A program made the translations under genes and the position numbers. 64,000 bases of DNA from FEN-299 sp963717945 (GTDB taxonomy: Bacteria > Acidobacteriota > Vicinamibacteria > Vicinamibacterales > Fen-181): the NCBI GenBank assembly GCA_963717945.1, contig CAVQXT010000003.1, positions 1,116,001 through 1,180,000 of the forward strand, read 5' to 3'. A model generated the notes under the pieces. The model was not told the DNA's origin. It worked only from the letters and a program-made list of their open reading frames with translations, and did not search any database. Of the stretch, positions 31,365 to 39,241 are shown piece by piece (within the stretch, counting starts at the first letter, position 1; every line of letters begins with the position of its first letter).

Positions 31365-32739
31365 GCAGATCGGCGATGATCTCCCGAGCGAGCGCGATGC
31401 CCTCTTCGGTCGTCGTGATCGCGCCGTCGAGCTGGCGCTCGAAGACCTGCCTCAGGATGCGGCCGACTTCGGGCCCCGGCTTCACGCCGAGCGCGAGCAG
31501 GTGGCGGCCGAGCAGCAGCGGCCTCGGCGCCTCGTGCTCGACGCCCAGCATCCGGGCGCGCTCGACGAACCAGGTCATGGCCGTGCAGTCGAACGGTCCC
31601 GCGCGGCCGACACAATCGGCGGCCGCCAGGCGTGCGAGCAGCTCCAGGTCCACCTTCTGGGCCAGCCGCCGAAAGGCGCCGTCGCCCACCTGGTCGCGCA
31701 CCTTGTGCCACGCGCCCGGCTTGAGATGATGCGCCGTCAGGCCGAACACCTGCGCGCGCACGTCCACGCCGTCGATGGCGTGGACCTTCAGCCGATCGAG
31801 CAGGGCGCGGGCCGGCTCGACCCCGGCCTCCTCGTGGTTGTACGAGCGGATGCGGCCGTCGAAGAACGCGGTGGTCGCCGGCTTGCCGAAATCGTGGCAG
31901 ACGGCGCCCAGCATCACGGCGACTCTCGCCCACCGCGGCAGGTCGTCGATGCGGGCGCGCGCCTGGTCGATGACCATCAGCGTGTGGACCCACACGTCGC
32001 CCTCGGGGTGCCAGTCCGGCTCCTGCTCGCAGCCGATGAGCGCCGCCATCTCGGGAAGCAGCGAGGAGACGAGGCCGGCGTCGCGGGCAAACTCGAAGCC
32101 GAGCGACGGGCGCGCGGGCAGCAGCAGCAGCTTCTCGAACTCGCCCCAGATTCTCTCCGGCGGCAGGTCGTCGAGCGGGATCGTCCGGCAGACGGCCATC
32201 GTCTCCGGGGTGACGGTCAGCTCGAACCGCGCGACGAGCTGCATCGCCCGCAGCACGCGCAGGCTGTCGTCGCCGAAGGCGGCCGCGTCGACGAGCCTCA
32301 ACAGGCGGGCGTCGAGATCCGACCGGCCGCCGCACGGGTCCAGGTAGTCGCCGGTCAGCGGGTCGTACGAGATCGCGTTGATCGTGAAGTCGCGCCGGCG
32401 CGCCGCCTCGCCCACCGACATGGCGGGATCGCCTTCGACGAGAAAGCCCCGGTGGCCCCGCCCGACCTTCGAGTCGCGCCTGGGGAGCGACACGTCGATC
32501 GTCCCGAGCTTGTAGACGGTGAAGCTCTCGCCGATCGTCTCGACGCGGCCGAACCGCTCGAGCAGCGTCCTGAGGTCGGCGGCAGGGACGCCGAAGACCT
32601 CGATGTCGATGTCCTTCGACGCCAGGCCGAGCAAGCGGTCGCGCACCCAGCCGCCGACGATGAGCGCACGGCCGCCCGCGCCGCGGACGGCGAGGGCGAT
32701 TTCATGCGCTCGATCGAGGTCGGACTCGGCGGCAGACAT
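31354..32739 (-). CDS. cca: CCA tRNA nucleotidyltransferase / polyA polymerase family with HD domain
   Basis: The 461-residue protein has an N-terminal nucleotidyltransferase domain with IVGGWVRDRLLG, the metal-binding KDIDIEVFG and RRRDFTINAIS. A tRNA-binding helical region follows, then an HD domain with GAVCHDFGKPATT and TAHHLK. It adds or repairs CCA tails of tRNAs. ATG 32737-32739 is chosen since the domain begins right after; TACCAT lies seven bases upstream. The last codons read CAA CCC TAA, where the TAA falls in the loop of a REP element, giving the C-terminus -Gln-Pro. Confidence 0.9.
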   Translation of the reverse strand: MSAAESDLDRAHEIALAVRGAGGRALIVGGWVRDRLLGLASKDIDIEVFGVPAADLRTLLERFGRVETIGESFTVYKLGTIDVSLPRRDSKVGRGHRGFLVEGDPAMSVGEAARRRDFTINAISYDPLTGDYLDPCGGRSDLDARLLRLVDAAAFGDDSLRVLRAMQLVARFELTVTPETMAVCRTIPLDDLPPERIWGEFEKLLLLPARPSLGFEFARDAGLVSSLLPEMAALIGCEQEPDWHPEGDVWVHTLMVIDQARARIDDLPRWARVAVMLGAVCHDFGKPATTAFFDGRIRSYNHEEAGVEPARALLDRLKVHAIDGVDVRAQVFGLTAHHLKPGAWHKVRDQVGDGAFRRLAQKVDLELLARLAAADCVGRAGPFDCTAMTWFVERARMLGVEHEAPRPLLLGRHLLALGVKPGPEVGRILRQVFERQLDGAITTTEEGIALAREIIADLRQP

Positions 32740-32812
32740 CGACAGGATGGTAGCACCGGCCTGCGGCTGGCGGCGTTGGACTTTCGGCCGTGTCACAGAT
32801 GCCCAACGCGAG

Positions 32813-33010
32813 GCAACCCTAAAGGGTCGCCCTACATCCCGGCAACCCTAAAGGGTCGCCCTACATCCCGGCAACCCTAAAGGGTCGCCCTACACCCCGG
32901 CAACCCTAAAGGGTCGCCCTACACCCGGCAACCCTAAAGGGTCGCCCTACATCCCGGCAACCCTAAAGGGTCGCCCTACAGCTGCCGGGCGGCCACAAGG
33001 GCCGCCCCTA
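32813..33010. repeat. Tandem array of six reversed REPs plus one diverged copy
   Basis: Six near-identical 24-bp REPs in the same (reversed) orientation start at 32813, 32842, 32871, 32900, 32928 and 32957, separated by five or so bases (ATCCCG or ACCCCG). A seventh, diverged copy with a CACAAG loop (32985-33010) ends in CTAC and gives the stop of the next gene. This direct head-to-tail arrangement differs from the inverted BIME pairs. Confidence 0.92.
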
Positions 33011-34153
33011 CGAAACCGCTTCGGCGTCCACGTGGACCCTGGGCTTCGGCGGGTTGAGGAGATGCTCGATCGTGCGGGCGTAGTAGCGGAGCATCGCCCG
33101 GCTGCGCACACGGACGCGGCCGCTCTCGACGACGAGGACCCCGCGCTTCTCGAACGGCCGCAGGGCCGCGGCCGCCGCCTCGCGTCCGCTCGAGACCGAC
33201 AGGTTCGCCCCGCGCTCGCGCAGCCGATCGAGCAGCATGTCGATCCGCCCCTCGAGATCCCGGCGCTCGATCGACGGCCGCATCGCCGCCGCGACCAGCG
33301 CCGTCGGCGTCACCTTGTAGAGCAGGCCGATCGCCTCGCGCGTCCGGTGGGCGAGGTCGAGCACGTCGCGCCGCGACGCGGCGTTGTACTCGGCCGTGCG
33401 GATCGGCGTGCCGAACGTGGTGAAGGACCGCGACCGGTAGCCGACCGCGTCGCGCATCATCTCGGCCAGCTCGCGGGTGAACGGCCGCTGGGTCCGCTTC
33501 ACGCCCTGCCGGGCGAGGATGCGGTCCTCGAGCATCAGGTCGTAGGAGATGGCCATCGGCAGGATGACCAGGTCGTCCATGCCCGCCTGCATCGCCGCGT
33601 GGATCAGGCCGGTCTTCGGGGCTTTCAGCTCGCCGCTGTAGCTGCGCCCCCCCTCGATGTAGAAGAGCAGGTCGTGGGACCGGAGCAGCTCGCCGACATA
33701 CGCCTTGAGCGTGATCAGGTAGGCCGGGTCCTTCGTGTTGCGCCGGATCGGGATGGCGCCGGTCACGTGGCGGTGCAGCAGGCCGAGCGGCCCGCCGAAC
33801 AGGTTGATGCCCGCCGCAATGATCGGCGGCCGCAGATGATTGTCGTCGAGCGCCAGCGGCTCGAGGAGGTAGTCGGTGTGGCTCTTGTGGTTGGACGCGT
33901 AGATGACCCGGCCGGCGGAGGTGGCCGCGATCGCGCGGTCGATGTGCTCGACGTGCCGGTCGATCTTCCGCAGGATCGGGTAGAGCGGGTGCTTGAGCGC
34001 CCGGTAGAGCGTGTAGCGCTGCGTCGTCCGCAGCTCTTCGAGGTAGGCGTACACCCGCTCGCGGGCCTCGTCGGCGTTCTCGCCGTGGGTGCCCTGCAGG
34101 TAGCGCACGACTTCGTCGCGCGAGAGGACGGCCCGGGAGATGTCGTCGCGCAT
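33008..34153 (-). CDS. PlsB-like glycerol-3-phosphate / lysophospholipid acyltransferase
   Basis: The 381-residue protein has the acyltransferase motif I YASNHKSHTDYLLEP (NHX4D-like HKSHTD), a substrate loop with GAIPIRRNTKD, FYIEGGRSYSGELKAPKTG (motif III) and VILPMAISYD (motif IV). It belongs to the PlsB/GPAT family, shorter than E. coli PlsB. It would transfer an acyl chain to glycerol-3-phosphate at the membrane. The upstream gene ends 11 bases before, suggesting co-transcription. The final codon TAG lies in a REP head. Confidence 0.85.
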   Translation of the reverse strand: MRDDISRAVLSRDEVVRYLQGTHGENADEARERVYAYLEELRTTQRYTLYRALKHPLYPILRKIDRHVEHIDRAIAATSAGRVIYASNHKSHTDYLLEPLALDDNHLRPPIIAAGINLFGGPLGLLHRHVTGAIPIRRNTKDPAYLITLKAYVGELLRSHDLLFYIEGGRSYSGELKAPKTGLIHAAMQAGMDDLVILPMAISYDLMLEDRILARQGVKRTQRPFTRELAEMMRDAVGYRSRSFTTFGTPIRTAEYNAASRRDVLDLAHRTREAIGLLYKVTPTALVAAAMRPSIERRDLEGRIDMLLDRLRERGANLSVSSGREAAAAALRPFEKRGVLVVESGRVRVRSRAMLRYYARTIEHLLNPPKPRVHVDAEAVS

Positions 34154-34164
34154 GATCCCCGAGA

Positions 34165-35163
34165 CTATAGCACCGCGCAAATGGCCTCGGCGAACGACGA
34201 GGTCGTCGCCGTGCCGCCGAGATCCTTGGTCCGCCCGTCCGGCCGGGCCATCACCCGGCCCAGCGCCGCGCGGATGCGCGCGGCCGCCTCCGCCTCGCCG
34301 ACGTGATCGAGCATCATCAGCGCGGACAGCAGCAGGGCGGTGGGATTGGCGAGGCCCTGGCCCGCGATGTCCGGGGCCGTGCCGTGCACCGCCTCGAAGA
34401 GCGCCATGTCGGCGCCGAGGTTCGCGCTGCCCACCACGCCGAGCCCGCCGACCAGCCCCGCGCACAGGTCGGAGACGATGTCGCCGTAGAGGTTCGGCAT
34501 GAGGAGGACGTCGAAGATCTCGGGGTGCATCACCAGGTGCATGCACGCCGCGTCCACGATCCGCTCGTCGTAGGTGATCTCGGGGTACTCCCGGGCCACC
34601 TCGCGCGCGCAGGCGATGAACAGCCCGTCCCCCATCTTCATGATGTTCGCCTTGTGCACGCCGGTCACGCGGCGCCGGCCGTTGCGCCGCGCGTGCTCGA
34701 AGGCGAAGCGCGCGATCCGCGTCGAGGCGACCCGCGTGATCACCTTCAGGCTCACCATCACGCCGGACACCACCTCGTGCTCGAGGCCGGAGTAGAGGTC
34801 CTCGGTGTTCTCGCGGACCAGGATGAGGTCGAGGTGGCCGAAGCGCGCCGGCACGCCGGCGAGGTTGACGATCGGCCGCAGGTTCGCGAACAGGTCGAGC
34901 GCCTTGCGCAGGCCCACGTTCACGCTGGTGAACCCCTTCCCGATGGGCGTGGTCACCGGGCCCTTGAGCGCGACCTTGTTGCGGCGGATCGAGTCGAGCA
35001 GGCTCGCGGGCAGCGGCTCGCCGACGCGGTCCACCGCCGCCTGGCCCGCGTCCTCGGTGTCCCAGTCCACGCGGACGCCGGCCGCGTCGATGATGCGGAC
35101 GACGGCCCGGGTGACCTCGGGGCCGATGCCGTCCCCGGGGATGAGCGTGATCGTGTGTGCCAT
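34165..35163 (-). CDS. NAD-type isocitrate/isopropylmalate dehydrogenase family protein
   Basis: The 332-residue beta-decarboxylating dehydrogenase begins TLIPGDGIGPEVTRAVVRII. FTSVNVGLRKALDLFANLRP matches isocitrate dehydrogenases (Ser at the phosphorylation/substrate site). LVRENTEDLYSGLEHEV and MPNLYGDIVSDLCAGL are the metal- and cofactor-binding parts, with GTAPDIAGQGLANPT near the end. The short length fits the NAD-dependent, mitochondrial-like type. It probably oxidises isocitrate to 2-oxoglutarate. TATAAT is 10 bases from the ATG. An operon with the acyltransferase is likely. Confidence 0.85.
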   Translation of the reverse strand: MAHTITLIPGDGIGPEVTRAVVRIIDAAGVRVDWDTEDAGQAAVDRVGEPLPASLLDSIRRNKVALKGPVTTPIGKGFTSVNVGLRKALDLFANLRPIVNLAGVPARFGHLDLILVRENTEDLYSGLEHEVVSGVMVSLKVITRVASTRIARFAFEHARRNGRRRVTGVHKANIMKMGDGLFIACAREVAREYPEITYDERIVDAACMHLVMHPEIFDVLLMPNLYGDIVSDLCAGLVGGLGVVGSANLGADMALFEAVHGTAPDIAGQGLANPTALLLSALMMLDHVGEAEAAARIRAALGRVMARPDGRTKDLGGTATTSSFAEAICAVL

Positions 35164-35173
35164 GACAGCTCCC

Positions 35174-35181
35174 ATTATAAT
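35174..35181. promoter_or_regulatory. Palindromic ATTATAAT shared by divergent isocitrate-DH and transketolase promoters
   Basis: ATTATAAT is its own reverse complement and so offers a perfect TATAAT on both strands (35176-35181 plus; 35174-35179 minus). One message starts close to the ATG at 35163; the other has a 45-base leader with GGAGG before GTG 35230. Confidence 0.5.
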
Positions 35182-35229
35182 AGGGGCCGGATCGTCCCAT
35201 CCGCACCCGACGTCACCTGGAGGTCCCCA

Positions 35230-37095
35230 GTGCCAGCCGATACCGCCCTGATTCCCGCCCTGCACAACGTCGCCACCCGCCTCCGGATCGAGTCGATCCG
35301 CGCGACGACCGCTGCCGGCAGCGGCCACCCGACCAGCTGCTGCTCGGCCGCCGAGATCGTCGCGGCGCTGTTCTTCGCCGAGATGCGGTTCGACCCGAAG
35401 CGGCCGCAGGATCCCGACAACGACCGGTTCGTGCTCTCCAAGGGGCACGGCGCGCCGCTGCTGTACGCCGCGTGGGCCGAGGCGGGCGCGTTCGACCGCA
35501 GCGCCCTGCTGACGCTCCGGCAGATCGGGTCCGACCTCGAAGGGCATCCGACGCCGCGCCTGCCGTTTGTCGACGTGGCGACCGGCTCGCTGGGGCAGGG
35601 GCTCGCCGCGGGCGTCGGCATGGCGCTCAACGCGCACCGGATCGGGTCGGCGTACCGCACCTACGTGCTGCTCGGCGACGGCGAGAGCGCCGAGGGCTCG
35701 GTCTGGGAGGCGGCCAACGTCGCCGAGCACCACGAGCTCGCCAACCTCTGCGCCATCACCGACGTCAACGCGCTCGGCCAGAGCCAGGCGACCGCGTTCG
35801 GCCACGACATGGACGCCTACGCCCGCCGGTGGACCGCGTTCGGCTGGAACGCGCTCGTCGTCGACGGCCACGACCTCGGCGCGCTGCTCGAGGCCTTCGA
35901 TCGCGCGCGGCAGACGACCGATCGGCCGACGATGATCCTGGCCCGGACGATCAAGGGGAAGGGCATCTCGTTCGCCGAGGGGCTCAACGGGTGGCACGGC
36001 CGGCCGCTGAAGAAGGACGAGGCGGCCCGCGCAATCGCCGAGCTCGAGGGGCAGTTCGTCCCCGAGGGCGGCGGGAAGGACGGCCCGCCGCCCGCCATCC
36101 AGCCGGCCCCCCGGACCGCGGCCCTCGAGCCCTCGGGCCGCGCCGAGGTGTCGGCCCCGGCCTACAAGATCGGCGACCTGGTGGCGACGCGCGAGGCGTA
36201 CGGCACCGCGCTCGTCAAGCTCGGCGAGGCGGACCCGCGGGTGGTCGTCCTCGACGCCGACGTGATGAACTCGACGTTCAGCGAGAAGTTCGAGAAGGTC
36301 TTCCCGGGCCGGTTCTACGAGAACTTCATCGCCGAGCAGGTGATGGTCGGCGCCGCGATGGGCCTGGCGAGCCGCGGCGCGATCGCGTTCCCCTCCACGT
36401 TCGCCTGCTTCCTGACGCGCGCCTACGACTTCATCCGGATGGCCGCCATCAGCCGGCTGAACATCAAGCTGGCCGGGTCGCACGCCGGCGTGTCGATCGG
36501 CGAGGACGGCCCGTCGCAGATGGCGCTCGAGGACCTCGCGATGATGCGCGCCGAGCCGGACATCGCGGTGCTCTACCCGTCCGACGCCGTCAGCACCGAG
36601 CGCCTCGTCGTCGAGGCGGCGTACCACGAAGGGCCGGCCTACATCCGGACGTCGCGCCCCAAGACGCCGGTGATCTACGGCCCCGACGAGCGGTTCCCGG
36701 TCGGCGGCTGCAAGGTCCTCTGCTCGAGCGAGAAGGACGTGGCCACCGTCGTCGGCGCGGGCGTGACGCTGTTCGAGGCGCTGAAGGCGTACGAAGAGCT
36801 CAAGGGGTCCGGCATCGCCGTTCGCGTGATCGACCTCTACTCGGTCCAGCCGATCGACGAGGCGACACTGAAGCTGGCCGCCGCCCAGACGCGCGGCCGG
36901 ATGATCACCGTCGAAGACCACTACGCCGGCGGCGGGATCGGCGAAGCGGTCGCCGCGGCCACGACCGGCGTGGCCACGGTTCGCATCCTGGCCGTGCGCG
37001 ACATCCCGCGCAGCGGCAAGTCCGAGGAGCTGCTGGACCGCTTCGGCATCTCGGCCCGCCACATCGTGGACGCCGTGCGGTCGATCCTCGCCTGA
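35230..37095 (+). CDS. tkt: Transketolase
   Basis: The 621-residue protein has the full transketolase layout. TTAAGSGHPTSCCSAAEIVA, LSKGHGAPLLYAAW and GSLGQGLAAGVGMAL lie in the thiamine-diphosphate half, with GDGESAEGSVWEAAN (ThDP motif). Then come the pyrimidine domain DADVMNSTFSEKFEKVFPGR, ENFIAEQVMVGAAMGLA, and the C-terminal VTVEDHYAGGG-like part. Length fits the compact, mammalian-type subgroup. It moves two-carbon units in the pentose phosphate pathway. GTG start with CTGGAGG six bases upstream. The SDR gene follows after 14 bp. Confidence 0.92.
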   Translation: MPADTALIPALHNVATRLRIESIRATTAAGSGHPTSCCSAAEIVAALFFAEMRFDPKRPQDPDNDRFVLSKGHGAPLLYAAWAEAGAFDRSALLTLRQIGSDLEGHPTPRLPFVDVATGSLGQGLAAGVGMALNAHRIGSAYRTYVLLGDGESAEGSVWEAANVAEHHELANLCAITDVNALGQSQATAFGHDMDAYARRWTAFGWNALVVDGHDLGALLEAFDRARQTTDRPTMILARTIKGKGISFAEGLNGWHGRPLKKDEAARAIAELEGQFVPEGGGKDGPPPAIQPAPRTAALEPSGRAEVSAPAYKIGDLVATREAYGTALVKLGEADPRVVVLDADVMNSTFSEKFEKVFPGRFYENFIAEQVMVGAAMGLASRGAIAFPSTFACFLTRAYDFIRMAAISRLNIKLAGSHAGVSIGEDGPSQMALEDLAMMRAEPDIAVLYPSDAVSTERLVVEAAYHEGPAYIRTSRPKTPVIYGPDERFPVGGCKVLCSSEKDVATVVGAGVTLFEALKAYEELKGSGIAVRVIDLYSVQPIDEATLKLAAAQTRGRMITVEDHYAGGGIGEAVAAATTGVATVRILAVRDIPRSGKSEELLDRFGISARHIVDAVRSILA

Positions 37096-37109
37096 GGCGC
37101 GTGCCGATC

Positions 37110-38075
37110 ATGCCGAGCGCTACCGCCGCGCGTCCGCCGGTCGTCCTCGTCGTCGGCGCCTCGTCGGGCATCGGGCGGGCGTGCGCCGAGGTCCTCTACG
37201 CGCGCGGCTGCCGCGTCTACGGCACGAGCCGCCACGCGCCCCGCGCCCTGGTCGAGGCGCGGACGTCCGACCTGGCGCCGCTCCTCCGGATGATCCCGCT
37301 CGACGTGACGTCGGACGGCTCGGTGCAGGCGGCCGTCGGCCTGGTGCTCGCCTGCGAGGAGCGGATCGACGCCGTCGTCAATTGCGCCGGCTTCGGCGTG
37401 GCCGGCGCCGCCGAACTGACGACGATGGACGAGGCGCGCGAGCAGTTCGAGACCAACTTCTTCGGGACCGTGCGCGTCTGCCAGGCCGTCCTGCCCGCCA
37501 TGCGGCAGCAGGGAAGCGGCCGCATCCTCAACATCAGCTCGATCGCCGGCCAGATCGCCATCCCGTTCCAGGCGTTCTACAGCGCGAGCAAGTTCGCCGT
37601 CGAGGGGTTCACCGAGGCGCTGCGGATGGAGGTCGCGCCGTTCGGCGTCAAGGTGGTGCTCATCGAGCCCGGCGATTTCAGGACCGGGTTCACGGCCGCG
37701 CGCCGGATGGCAGGAGCGGGCGCGCCAACCCTGAAGGGTCGGCCTACAACGACGGGGTCGGCCTACACACGACAGGCTCCTCCGACAACACCGGGTGTGG
37801 GGCAGGCCTCCTGGCCTGCCCACGCGCAAGGCGACCCTGAAGGGTCGCCCTACGAGGAGCGCCAGGCAAGGGCGCTTGCCGTGATGGAACACGACGAGAC
37901 GCACGGTGCCACGCCCGAGGCCGTCGCGCGCCTGGTGCATCGCGTCATCACGGCGCCAGAGCCGGGCGTGCGTTACGCGGTCGGCCCGGTGTTCGAGAAG
38001 CTGACGCTCGTGCTCAAGCGCCTGCTGCCCGCGCGCCTGCTCGCCTGGGGGATCGCGAAGTACTACCGGGTTTAG
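37110..38075 (+). CDS. Short-chain dehydrogenase with an in-frame REP insertion
   Basis: The 321-residue classical SDR has VVGASSGIGRACAEVLY (cofactor), NCAGFGVAGA, ILNISSIAGQ with Ser-143 and YSASK (Tyr-157, Lys-161), so catalytic residues are intact. Residues about 204-249 are encoded by REP DNA (APTLKGRPT, QASWPAHAQGDPEGSPYEE), replacing part of the substrate-loop region after FRTGFTAARR. The frame is kept. If expressed, the loop would be altered, possibly changing substrate specificity or folding. The 3' 72 bases are duplicated after the stop. Confidence 0.85.
   Translation: MPSATAARPPVVLVVGASSGIGRACAEVLYARGCRVYGTSRHAPRALVEARTSDLAPLLRMIPLDVTSDGSVQAAVGLVLACEERIDAVVNCAGFGVAGAAELTTMDEAREQFETNFFGTVRVCQAVLPAMRQQGSGRILNISSIAGQIAIPFQAFYSASKFAVEGFTEALRMEVAPFGVKVVLIEPGDFRTGFTAARRMAGAGAPTLKGRPTTTGSAYTRQAPPTTPGVGQASWPAHAQGDPEGSPYEERQARALAVMEHDETHGATPEAVARLVHRVITAPEPGVRYAVGPVFEKLTLVLKRLLPARLLAWGIAKYYRV
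37724..37853. repeat. REP cluster inserted in frame in the SDR gene
   Basis: A reversed GTAG-type REP (37724-37747, TGA loop), a truncated copy, a GTGG-headed TCCT-loop palindrome (37797-37823) and another reversed GTAG-type REP (37830-37853) lie within codons. The insert is a multiple of three. Confidence 0.88.
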
Positions 38076-38161
38076 AGTCTCCGTACGTAGCGCCTGCTGC
38101 CCGCGCGCCTGCTCGCGTGGGGGATCGCGAAGTACTACCGGGTGTAGGGTTTCCGTACGTA
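38018..38161 (+). repeat. 72-bp tandem duplication of the SDR 3' end
   Basis: The last 58 bases of the SDR gene plus 14 following bases (38018-38089) are repeated at 38090-38161 with a few mismatches. The copy's stop reads GGTGTAGGG, a REP head. It looks like a slippage or REP-mediated duplication that left a non-coding tail copy. Confidence 0.85.
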
Positions 38162-38212
38162 GGGCGGGTCTTTAGACCCGCCGACCGCGCCGGCCCTGAA
38201 GGGCCGGCCTAC
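38159..38212. repeat. BIME between the SDR and a membrane-protein gene
   Basis: A forward REP with stem GGCGGGTC-TTTA-GACCCGCC (GTAG at 38159) faces a reversed one with stem GGCC-CTGAAG-GGCC and CTAC at the end. The second supplies the TAG stop (38209-38211) of the membrane protein. Confidence 0.85.
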
Positions 38213-39225
38213 ACACGGGGTTCGGGGCCCGTGATCGCCTCGACCGACGGCGGCTCGGGCCATGTGGGCGCCGGGGCCGCGACGTAACCGGCGTGCGCGA
38301 GCAGCGACTGGAACAGCGACACCTCCGACGCGCAGAAGACCAGTTTCACCCACAGCCGCGCCAGCAGGTACGCCTCGCTGAGCGCCACTCCGAGCCACAT
38401 CGTCCACCCCGTCGATCCCGCGCCGGGCACCACCGCCAGGTAGACGCCCACCACGACGACGAACAACAGGGCATCGACGAGATAGAGCCCGATCGCTTGC
38501 GCCGGATGGCGGCGAACGAACTGGTACGCCGCGATGAGCGCGCCGATCATGCTGCGCCGGTCCTCGACGACGGCCCTGACCTTGGCGTAGTCGAGCCAGA
38601 GGTTGAAGGCCGCGAGCGCGGCGCCGAACACGGCGTAAAGGGCGAGGCGCAGGAGAAACGCCGAGCGCTCCACGGTCCAGTCGTGCGTGGCCCACGGATA
38701 CAGCACGCCGAACAGCCAGTCGTGCAGCACGCCGAAGAGGAACAGGTAGCCGAGCGCGGCGACGACGGCCAGGCGCAGGAACCGGAAGAAGTAGACGCCG
38801 CACGCCGAGAAGAACGCCGCCGTCCGCGTCGGGCGGTTTCGCGCGTAGCGGTCGAGGATGCCGCCGTAAAGGAACGTCCAGAGCAGCAGGTACGCGCCCG
38901 CGGCCGCCATAACCACCAGCGCCTGCGGCTCGGCGTCGAGCACGGCGCCGAGGTTCGACATGACGCCGGCCGCGCCAATGATCCCGGGCGTGAACGTCCT
39001 CCCGAGCCCCGAGGCCTGCGACAGGAAGAGGTCCCACCACTCGGAGTTGACGCCGCTCGCGGCCGTGTCCGCGGCCAGGCTGGCGCCCAGGCTCCCGGCG
39101 ATCATCCCGCGCACCACCAGTCCGAGCGGCAGCGCCAGCACGAACGTCAGCGCGAGCACGCCCAGCAGCACCGCGGGCGCGCGCCTGACGCGCTCGATTC
39201 CGTCGCGAACGGCGTGTATCACCAT
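38209..39225 (-). CDS. Multi-pass membrane protein, unknown
   Basis: The 338-residue protein has about six hydrophobic helices (near 18-40, 95-120, 145-165, 190-215, 250-275 and 280-300). A periplasmic loop between helices 1 and 2 includes SEWWDLFLSQASGLGRTF. The layout is that of exporter-associated membrane components, but I do not recognise a family. It starts 16 bases after the M1 peptidase stop and is third in the operon. The C-terminal Arg-Val-stop derives from a REP head. Confidence 0.7.
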   Translation of the reverse strand: MVIHAVRDGIERVRRAPAVLLGVLALTFVLALPLGLVVRGMIAGSLGASLAADTAASGVNSEWWDLFLSQASGLGRTFTPGIIGAAGVMSNLGAVLDAEPQALVVMAAAGAYLLLWTFLYGGILDRYARNRPTRTAAFFSACGVYFFRFLRLAVVAALGYLFLFGVLHDWLFGVLYPWATHDWTVERSAFLLRLALYAVFGAALAAFNLWLDYAKVRAVVEDRRSMIGALIAAYQFVRRHPAQAIGLYLVDALLFVVVVGVYLAVVPGAGSTGWTMWLGVALSEAYLLARLWVKLVFCASEVSLFQSLLAHAGYVAAPAPTWPEPPSVEAITGPEPRV

Positions 39226-39241
39226 AACGCCCCGTGCGCCC

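Noticed and set aside
32813..32980. Possible CRISPR array (regular 24-bp repeats)
   Set aside because: The spacing is only about five bases and nearly constant, repeats are palindromic with a GTAG end and match dispersed elements, and there are no cas genes. It is a tandem REP array.
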